Made by a program: the position numbers and the translations under genes. A model generated the notes under the pieces. It did no database searches and had not been told where the DNA came from. It was given only the letters and a program-made list of their open reading frames with translations. A stretch of DNA of 64,000 bases from Lachnospiraceae bacterium. Its GTDB lineage: Bacteria; Bacillota; Clostridia; Lachnospirales; Lachnospiraceae. Below, piece after piece: positions 56,798 through 64,000 of the stretch. The stretch's first letter is position 1. Each line of letters starts with the position of its first letter. The stretch is from contig SVEC01000013.1 of NCBI GenBank assembly GCA_015057555.1, forward strand, positions 1-64,000. The letters run 5' to 3'.

Positions 56798-57769
56798 ATG
56801 AAGCTTGGAATTATACTTGTGCTTCTTATAGCACTTACTATCATCACAATAAAATACATATTATACAGGCGACAGGTTAAGGAAATCTGTCGCCAGATTC
56901 AGTTTGTCAGTGGGGAGGTTACTAACCATAAAATTAGAACTGACCTTAAGGACAAGGAGGTTGTGGAGCTGGCTAAGCGTATCAACGATATGTGTGAGGA
57001 CCAAAGCAAAAAGGAAAATGCACTTATAGGTAAGGACAGACGTCTTAAGGAAACCTTAACCTCCGTGTCCCACGATATAAGAACACCTCTTACCTCGTTG
57101 AAGGGCTACTTTGAGCTTCTTATGTCAGAAGAGGATACGGATAAAAAGCTTCAGTACGCTGGGGTTATGAGTGAACGTATGGATAATTTGTCTGATCTTT
57201 TGGATGAGCTATTTACCTACACTAAGCTTCAAAATCAGGATTACAAGCTGGAGATGGAAGAATGGGATATGACCAAGCTGGTGTTGGATACTATATTTTC
57301 ATTTTATGAGATATTCAAGGAGAAGGGTTATGAACCAGAGCTTGACATAGATGAGAAATCCTACAAGGTAATGTGTAATGATCTTGCAGTAAAACGAGTT
57401 ATATCAAATATTGTGAAGAATGCCCTTGTTCATGGTATGGGAGATATAAGACTTACCTATGGCGTAGAGGATATGATTAATGAGAAAAGCATTGATAAGA
57501 AAAGGACACATGAGGTTTCAATGCAAGAGACTGATACGCGCAGTAGGTGGGTAATCTTCACCTGCGAAAATTCTATCCCACACCCAGAGAACATGGATAT
57601 CACTCAGGTCTTCGAACGTTTCTATAAAGCGGACAAAGCCAGAAATGAAAAATCCACAGGACTAGGTCTTGCCATAGCCAAGGAGATGGTGGAGAAGATG
57701 GATGGAAATATAGAGGCCAAGCTGGTTGGAAAGAAATTTATAATTGAAATAAGGTTTCATGTGATTTAG
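56798..57769 (+). CDS. Sensor histidine kinase
   Basis: TLTSVSHDIRTPLTSLKGYFELL, NIVKNALVHG, STGLGLAIAKEMVEKMDG. Confidence 0.94.
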   Translation: MKLGIILVLLIALTIITIKYILYRRQVKEICRQIQFVSGEVTNHKIRTDLKDKEVVELAKRINDMCEDQSKKENALIGKDRRLKETLTSVSHDIRTPLTSLKGYFELLMSEEDTDKKLQYAGVMSERMDNLSDLLDELFTYTKLQNQDYKLEMEEWDMTKLVLDTIFSFYEIFKEKGYEPELDIDEKSYKVMCNDLAVKRVISNIVKNALVHGMGDIRLTYGVEDMINEKSIDKKRTHEVSMQETDTRSRWVIFTCENSIPHPENMDITQVFERFYKADKARNEKSTGLGLAIAKEMVEKMDGNIEAKLVGKKFIIEIRFHVI

Positions 57770-57955
57770 AGTAGAAAATTTTATTTTTTCTACTCTTTTT
57801 TACATTATTTTTAAAATTAAAGGAATATTATCATATTTACCAGCATACAATGTATAAATTGGAGAAGAATACCTGGTTATTGTACAAGCCAGAGGAGGTC
57901 CTAGGTTGGTCGTAGTAATAGTAGCGTGATAATAAAGAATGTAAAGGAGGACATT

Positions 57956-59314
57956 ATGGTTATTTCAAACGGAATTAATACAAATGTTAACGCTACAGCT
58001 AATGCACAAAGGATGGTAACACAGAGTAAAAATGCACAGGCTTCAAATGCACAGGTGACAACATCACAAACAGCCAAAAGTAACACAGCGGGTAGTGAGG
58101 CCTTAGGAGTGGTGTTAAACCTAAGCAGCACTCTTTCCACCAGCATGAACAGGGCTGCAACTACATATTCATCATCTACAACTCTTAAGATGGGAAGCCA
58201 GGGGTCTGCGGTTAGAGTGCTTCAGACAAAGCTAACTGAGCTTGGCTATAATACCAAGGGAACTGATGGAATATTTGGCAATAACACTAGAAATGCAGTT
58301 ATTGAATTTCAGAGAGCTTATGGACTTGATGCAGATGGTATCGTAGGAAATGCAACAAGGAATCAGATTAATACTTGCTATACAAATCACTTAAACAATG
58401 TGCTTTCTGTGGGAAGTAGAGGAAGTAATGTAAAGAAGCTTCAGGAAAATTTGACAAAGCTTGGGTATAACACTCAGGGTACAGATGGAATATTCGGTAA
58501 TAACACAAAGTCTGCAGTTATGGCATTTCAAAGAGCGAATAATCTGTCGGTGGATGGAATTGTAGGAGCTAACACCCATAAGGCTATTAATGCAGCTCTT
58601 GAAAGATTAAAGAATAAGCCTGTTGATAACCCAGTAGATATAGACACAAGTGACTTAACAGCTAAACAGGCTAAAATGATAAAAAATCTTAAGAACGATA
58701 CATCTCTTGGTTTGACTTCAACAAAGAAGACTGCAATGCTGACAGCAGCTGAACGACTCTTAAGCGAGGGTTACGAGGTGGAATTTGTGGCAGGGGTATT
58801 AGGTAATATTCAGGCTGAGGGAACTCCTGGCGTGTTTGAAAGTTCAAATTACTCTTCTAATCCTGGTGCTAAGCCAAGTTATTTAAAATACATGGATAAC
58901 AATTTTAACTACCGCAGTGAGTTCTCCGGTAAGACTATCAGCCAGGTGGGTATAGATAAGGCTGTGGCTCTTCAGGAAAAGGCTGAAAATAGTGGCTTTG
59001 CAGGAAAGTTTGGATTGGGAATGATTCAGTGGACAGGTACTAGAACAACCGGATTACTTGAGGCTTACGAAAAATATTGTAGCTCAAATTATCCAACTGT
59101 TGAGGAATGTGCTAAAGCAGAAGCTAACTACATAGTGGACGAGCTTCAGGGCTCTTATAGCTATGTGTATAATAGCTGGAAGAAGGGAAATATGACTGCT
59201 CAAAGTGCCGGTGACATAGTTTGCAGAAAGTATGAGGTGCCTGCAAATATTAACTACCAGGCAAGTGTGCGCGGACAAAATGCAAATGCAATTTATAATG
59301 TAATGATGAAGTAA
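57956..59314 (+). CDS. Peptidoglycan-binding (two PG_binding_1) plus phage-tail-lysozyme-like protein
   Basis: Two repeats of GS(Q/R)GS-V--LQ--L--LGYNT-GTDGIFGNNT; C-terminal VEFVAGVLGNIQAEGTPGVFESS...FGLGMIQWTGTRT. Confidence 0.88.
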   Translation: MVISNGINTNVNATANAQRMVTQSKNAQASNAQVTTSQTAKSNTAGSEALGVVLNLSSTLSTSMNRAATTYSSSTTLKMGSQGSAVRVLQTKLTELGYNTKGTDGIFGNNTRNAVIEFQRAYGLDADGIVGNATRNQINTCYTNHLNNVLSVGSRGSNVKKLQENLTKLGYNTQGTDGIFGNNTKSAVMAFQRANNLSVDGIVGANTHKAINAALERLKNKPVDNPVDIDTSDLTAKQAKMIKNLKNDTSLGLTSTKKTAMLTAAERLLSEGYEVEFVAGVLGNIQAEGTPGVFESSNYSSNPGAKPSYLKYMDNNFNYRSEFSGKTISQVGIDKAVALQEKAENSGFAGKFGLGMIQWTGTRTTGLLEAYEKYCSSNYPTVEECAKAEANYIVDELQGSYSYVYNSWKKGNMTAQSAGDIVCRKYEVPANINYQASVRGQNANAIYNVMMK

Positions 59315-59328
59315 ATACACAAATAAAA

Positions 59329-59366
59329 ATGCGTAAACTCTTTTTAAGGAGCTTACGCATTTTTAA
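59329..59366 (+). terminator. Terminator
   Basis: aatgcgtaaactctttttaaggagcttacgcattttt. Confidence 0.8.
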
Positions 59367-59546
59367 ATGGACTGTGTGCCTTGCTTTTTATAATTTCCTT
59401 TTTGAATCTATAAAATCATATTAGTTCTCCTAAAAATAAAATTACGAATTGAAAAAAATATTGAAGATAGTGTTGACAAGTGGTGTAATTAGGTGTATAT
59501 ATACACTATACACACTCGAGAGTTTAAAATTAAGAAAGGTATACCT

Positions 59547-59927
59547 ATGAACATTATAATTAGCAACACAAGTAGTGTTCCTATCTATGAACAGATTGAG
59601 CAGCAGATAAAGGATATGATTGTTTCCGGCAAATTGGAGGAGGGAGAGATGCTTCCTTCCATGCGTTTTCTGGCCAAGGAGCTTCGCATTAGCCTTATAA
59701 CTACAAAGCGTGCCTACGAGGAGTTAGAGCGAGATGGATTTATAGAAACTCGCGTTGGCATCGGTTGTTTTGTTAAGGCTAAGAATCAGGGACTTATCCG
59801 TGAGAAGGTTATGCAAGAGCTTGAGGACCATTTTGAAAATGCAGTGACCAGAGCAAAAGTTTGCGATATTCCTTTACAAGAGCTGATTGAAATTCTGACC
59901 ATCATATATGAGGATCACTCTAAGTAG
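59547..59927 (+). CDS. GntR-family (YtrA-like) regulator
   Basis: SVPIYEQIEQQIKDMIVSGKLEEGEMLPSMRFLAKELRISLITTKRAYEELERDGFIETRVGIGCFV. Confidence 0.94.
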   Translation: MNIIISNTSSVPIYEQIEQQIKDMIVSGKLEEGEMLPSMRFLAKELRISLITTKRAYEELERDGFIETRVGIGCFVKAKNQGLIREKVMQELEDHFENAVTRAKVCDIPLQELIEILTIIYEDHSK

Positions 59928-59941
59928 CGGAGGGATTAACT

Positions 59942-60829
59942 ATGGCGTTAGATTATAGCGTAGAGAATGCAATAGAGATTAAAAATCTTAATAAAAATTA
60001 CAAGGGCTTTAGCTTAAAGGATGTAAGCTTTAATGTTCCTAGCGGACAGGTTACAGGCTTTATCGGACAAAATGGTGCAGGAAAATCAACTACCATAAAG
60101 TCTATTCTGAATATGCTTAAGACTGATGGCGGGGACATAAAGGTTTTTGGAGCAGATAATTTAAAAAATGAATTTGATATTAAGGAGAATGTGGGAGTTG
60201 TCTTTGACGATATAGGTTTTCATCCAAATCTTAAGGCAAAGCATATTGATAAGATATTAAAGGGAATGTATAAGAACTGGGATTCAAAGGTGTTCTTTGA
60301 ATACTTAGAGAAGCTTGGTCTTCCCACTAAAAAGAAGGTGGGAGACTATTCCCGTGGTATGCAGATGAAGCTTCAGATTGCCACAGCGCTTTCACACCAC
60401 GCTAAGCTTCTTATTATGGACGAGCCAACAGGTGGTCTTGACCCTATAGTTCGTAATGAGATTCTTGATATATTTATGGAGTTTATTCAGGACAGTGAGC
60501 ATACAGTGTTTCTGTCATCACATATTATAACTGACCTTGAGAGAATTGCAGATAATATCGTATTTATACATAGGGGTAAGATTCTTCTCTCAGAGGATAA
60601 GGATACTATAGCTGAGCGTCACGGTATACTTAAATGTTCTAAGGAGCAGTTTGCTACAGTGGATGATGAGGATGTTATCGGCTATAGAAAGTCCTCCTTT
60701 GGTATAGAAGCTTTGGTAGGTGACCAGGAGAAATGTAAGGCTAAGTATAAGGGTATGCTTTGCGAGAAGACAAGTCTTGAAGAAATAATGTTGTTCTATG
60801 TAAATAATACTAACAACAGCGAAAACTAG
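59942..60829 (+). CDS. ABC transporter ATP-binding protein
   Basis: GQNGAGKSTTIKSILN, YSRGMQMKLQIATAL, IMDEPTGGLDP. Confidence 0.94.
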   Translation: MALDYSVENAIEIKNLNKNYKGFSLKDVSFNVPSGQVTGFIGQNGAGKSTTIKSILNMLKTDGGDIKVFGADNLKNEFDIKENVGVVFDDIGFHPNLKAKHIDKILKGMYKNWDSKVFFEYLEKLGLPTKKKVGDYSRGMQMKLQIATALSHHAKLLIMDEPTGGLDPIVRNEILDIFMEFIQDSEHTVFLSSHIITDLERIADNIVFIHRGKILLSEDKDTIAERHGILKCSKEQFATVDDEDVIGYRKSSFGIEALVGDQEKCKAKYKGMLCEKTSLEEIMLFYVNNTNNSEN

Positions 60830-60841
60830 GAGGTGTAGCTT

Positions 60842-61552
60842 ATGTTAGGATTAATTTATAAGGACCTGTTTCTTGTCAGGAGAAATATAATTATGGGCTT
60901 TTTGACCATAGCAGGTGTGGCACTATTTGCTTTGATATTTATACTTGGTATGAATGTAGGTAATTTTCAGGAGCTTAAAGAAGAGGAGTTTATATATAAT
61001 CTGTTTTATAAGGGATGTATCCTCTATGTATGCGGCGCTGGAATCACTGTGTCACTAACTAGCTCCTCTGCTATAGATCAGGACCATAAGGCAGAGTGGT
61101 ATAAGGTGCTATATTCTTCACCTATAAATATATGGAAGGAGATATTCTCTAGATATATTGTGGCATTTTTAGTCAACACTATAATGAGTATCTTCTCATC
61201 CATAATATTACCTATAATTTATATGGCAGGTAACGAACCTTACGGATTTAAGGAGTTTAAAACAGTTCTATATTGCTGGATGGCAGGACTTCTTATAATA
61301 CTTATCAGACTTCCTATAGATATTATTTTTTCAGCAAAGGTAAGTGTAGTTATATGCTGTTCAATGCTTGGAGTATTTCTTGTTGCTATTATGGCATGGC
61401 TTATGCATGAGGAAAATATTGAGGTGATATTTGAAACTGTAAAGGGCTGGTTTGATTGGATTTATAACCACGGAGCTCTTGTTGTTATAGGTGTGGTTAT
61501 AGCATCATTTTCTGCTTCGTATTTTGGTAAGAGAAATAGGAGGTGGGCGTAA
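60842..61552 (+). CDS. ABC-2 transporter permease
   Basis: Multi-TM; MLGLIYKDLFLVRRNIIMGF start typical of the family. Confidence 0.85.
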   Translation: MLGLIYKDLFLVRRNIIMGFLTIAGVALFALIFILGMNVGNFQELKEEEFIYNLFYKGCILYVCGAGITVSLTSSSAIDQDHKAEWYKVLYSSPINIWKEIFSRYIVAFLVNTIMSIFSSIILPIIYMAGNEPYGFKEFKTVLYCWMAGLLIILIRLPIDIIFSAKVSVVICCSMLGVFLVAIMAWLMHEENIEVIFETVKGWFDWIYNHGALVVIGVVIASFSASYFGKRNRRWA

Positions 61553-62311
61553 ATGAAGGGATTACTTTATAAGGATTTAATAAATGGCAAGGCATATATT
61601 GGAGTTGTTGCTTTCTATCTGTTTTATGCCTTTATGACGGTGGATGTTGTAGGCTGGGACTTTAATGCAGCTGAAGATCTTGAGGCCAAGCTTGAGGTTT
61701 TGTCAGAATACTATCTTATGCTTGGTGGATGTGTATTTGTGGCATGTCTTTTGCCTATGGCTATGTCTACAGTTTTATGTACTCTGGATAATAAAACCAA
61801 GTGGACTAACTATGCTATAGCTCTTCCAGGTGGATATAAGAATGTGGTGGCAGAGAAATACATAATAGTAGTAATAGGTCATGTGATAGGTGTATTAGCA
61901 AGTCTTATCACCATATTTGCAATCAAGCATACCTTTGAGGTTGAGGTAGATGGAGTAATGATAGAGGATGTTGGTGCAAATGTATTCGTTATACTTATGC
62001 TGCTTATGTTAGGGATTTCTCTTATAGGTAATTCAATTCTTATTCCTTTTGCTACCAGGAACAAGCCGGGAGTGGTTAATGTAGTATTAACAGTATGTGC
62101 TGTAATTGCAATGTATGGATTGTTTGCTTATATAGCATTGGGAGATATTTCATTCTTCAAGCAGGAAAACCTTGTGCAAAGAATCGTTATGTGGATAGCA
62201 ACTCATAAAAAGCAGGTGTGGGGCACATGCTACGGACTTGTAGGAGCAGGAGTTGTAGCACAGATTGTGTCATATGTGGTAAGTGTTAAGAATTATCTTA
62301 AGTATGTGTAA
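61553..62311 (+). CDS. ABC-2 transporter permease
   Basis: Multi-TM; MKGLLYKDLINGKAYIG; directly adjoins the previous gene. Confidence 0.85.
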   Translation: MKGLLYKDLINGKAYIGVVAFYLFYAFMTVDVVGWDFNAAEDLEAKLEVLSEYYLMLGGCVFVACLLPMAMSTVLCTLDNKTKWTNYAIALPGGYKNVVAEKYIIVVIGHVIGVLASLITIFAIKHTFEVEVDGVMIEDVGANVFVILMLLMLGISLIGNSILIPFATRNKPGVVNVVLTVCAVIAMYGLFAYIALGDISFFKQENLVQRIVMWIATHKKQVWGTCYGLVGAGVVAQIVSYVVSVKNYLKYV

Positions 62312-62342
62312 TATTTTAATATAGAATAATAAGTTTTATTAA

Positions 62343-62387
62343 ACGGCTAAAAGTGGCGTAAATGCTTAACTTTTAGCCGTTTTTGTG
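62343..62387 (+). terminator. Terminator
   Basis: acggctaaaagtggcgtaaatgcttaacttttagccgttttt. Confidence 0.8.
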
Positions 62388-62610
62388 CCTATAAACCAAG
62401 TGACTTTTTTGACAAAAATAAAAATTTTTAAAAATTTTTTCAAAAAATAGGATATTTTTAAAATCACGTTCGTGTATATAGTGAAGGCGAGTAAATAGGG
62501 GATAAATAAGCCGGCAAGAATTCACTAGATTACTTAAGGAGTCATGATGATATAGTCGCAAGCATGACTCAAAGCAAAGAAAAAAAGCAAAATAGAAGGA
62601 GAATAAGATT

Positions 62611-63246
62611 ATGAAGAAGAGATTTTTTACAGGTTTAGTTTTAGGAGCAATGATGATGGGGGCACTTACCGGATGTGGAGAGACAAAGGATGTGGAGCAG
62701 ACTGATAAGAAGTCAGCTAATACAGAGGTAGTTGAGGAAGTAGATGTAGAGGCTGAGGATACTGAGGAAGTGTCAGTGGAAGTAACCACAGAGGCAAGCG
62801 AAAATGTACAGGCACCAGATGGTGATGACACTCAGGCAGTAGACCAAGCCACAGAAACAGATGATGTAGCAGATGATACAGCGGCAGACGAAGGAATCTA
62901 CGATTTGGAAGATGGTATAGTATATAGTATATGTCAGTCACCAGTGTTTACACAGGACCAGATGATGTATGGCGCTGAATATGTAATAGCTGCATTTGGT
63001 ACATATTTTCCAGAGTGTGAGCTTCTTAGTGTTACATACGATGACAGATTTTCAAGCTCACAGGATGAGATTAACAAGCAACAGTATGGTGATGCAGACT
63101 ATGTTGTATTCACAACAGATTTCACTGTTCCTGCAGACTATACAGATGGACCTCTTAACGCAGGTGAGACCTATGAGGAATATCAGTGGATTCTTACTAT
63201 GAATGATGCAGGACAGTGGGAGTTAGTTTCTTCTGGATGGCAGTAA
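62611..63246 (+). CDS. Putative lipoprotein, acidic linker
   Basis: MKKRFFTGLVLGAMMMGALTGCGETKD lipobox; Glu/Thr/Asp-rich low-complexity region. Confidence 0.8.
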   Translation: MKKRFFTGLVLGAMMMGALTGCGETKDVEQTDKKSANTEVVEEVDVEAEDTEEVSVEVTTEASENVQAPDGDDTQAVDQATETDDVADDTAADEGIYDLEDGIVYSICQSPVFTQDQMMYGAEYVIAAFGTYFPECELLSVTYDDRFSSSQDEINKQQYGDADYVVFTTDFTVPADYTDGPLNAGETYEEYQWILTMNDAGQWELVSSGWQ

Positions 63247-63430
63247 AATATAATAATCAAATACAATTGGAAGGTGCATGGAACTTTGGTTCTGTGCACT
63301 TTTTTTGTGCAAGTTTGTTTTCTGTTAAGAACTCGGTTTTGGTCAAAATATCTATACATTTTTTAACAAAGATGATATTATTTTCAAAGAAAAATCCATA
63401 AATTAGATAATTAAAAGGAGAAATGGAAAT

Positions 63431-64000
63431 ATGGAGAAGGAAAAAATTGGATGGTACGATAAGGTACAAAAGCCCATAAGAATAATCGCTATAATATTGA
63501 CAGCGTATTTTATATATATTCTTATAAATGAAAAGTCTGACATCCTATTATTTGAAGAAAACGTTAATTTGATTGATGATGCACTTCACGGATATGAACT
63601 TGGCAATATATTATGGCATGTGATGAGATATGCTAGAATTACATCCATAGTTTTGTTAGGACTGGCGTTTGTGGTTTTGGTAGAGGCAGAGTTTTACCAA
63701 TCCATAAAACATGATATATGGTACAAGTGTCAGACTATGGGTATAGGGCTATGTGCTTTTACCGGTTTGTTGTATCCCTTATCAATATTGATATTGGGAA
63801 ATTCAAAATTTGCTTTGGAAATGTACAGCTTCAATATTGTACCAATATATTTCTGCCTGGTTGCCTTTGCAGGAGTTATCTTTATCTGCAATATATTATA
63901 TTACAGGGGCAAGAAAGAGCTACATATTGAAACTGGTAAAACTACTAAAAATATAACCTATTATATCGTTGCATTAACATTTTTAGGAGCAAATATTTAT
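63431..64000 (+). CDS. Membrane protein, truncated by window end
   Basis: MEKEKIGWYDKVQKPIRIIAIILTAYFIYILINEKSD... open to window edge; multi-TM; RBS upstream. Confidence 0.65.
   Translation, partial: MEKEKIGWYDKVQKPIRIIAIILTAYFIYILINEKSDILLFEENVNLIDDALHGYELGNILWHVMRYARITSIVLLGLAFVVLVEAEFYQSIKHDIWYKCQTMGIGLCAFTGLLYPLSILILGNSKFALEMYSFNIVPIYFCLVAFAGVIFICNILYYRGKKELHIETGKTTKNITYYIVALTFLGANIY

Noticed and set aside
62373-62831. 152-aa minus-strand Ser/Thr-rich ORF
   Set aside because: Antisense of the acidic linker of the lipoprotein gene and its upstream region; low complexity
1-64000. Looked for tRNA, rRNA, transposases, integrases and prophage structural genes
   Set aside because: None recognised; the accessory blocks have no visible integrase or tRNA attachment site within the window

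Overview
AT-rich Firmicutes chromosome, most consistent with Lachnospiraceae (Butyrivibrio/Pseudobutyrivibrio-like; inferred from gene content and codon style, no rRNA in the window). It opens with rplM-rpsI, followed by a defence-like island: a C-protein-like regulator, a C5-cytosine methyltransferase, an Eco47II-like endonuclease, a DUF6414-like protein, a Ser/Thr kinase, an HTH-PurM fusion and a type III (ToxIN/CptIN-like) toxin-antitoxin locus with its RNA repeats. Next come a beta-glucan locus (GH16, two GH94-type phosphorylases, AraC regulator, GH5), an SPFH/Arc-like operon, a bile-salt-hydrolase-like enzyme, a GT2 polysaccharide synthase pair, several ABC/two-component modules and a large TIR-beta-propeller protein. 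The most interesting stretch is about 40.2-48.0 kb. It holds a WXG100 protein, two small helical LXG-partner-like proteins, an LXG-like toxin with a CdiA-type nuclease C-terminus, a pentapeptide-repeat putative immunity protein with a 95-bp duplicated remnant, two LytTR regulators, an AgrC-like kinase, AgrB, and an AgrD precursor missing from the ORF track (47329-47433, minus) that has no cysteine. All calls come from reading the sequence; no database searches were run.
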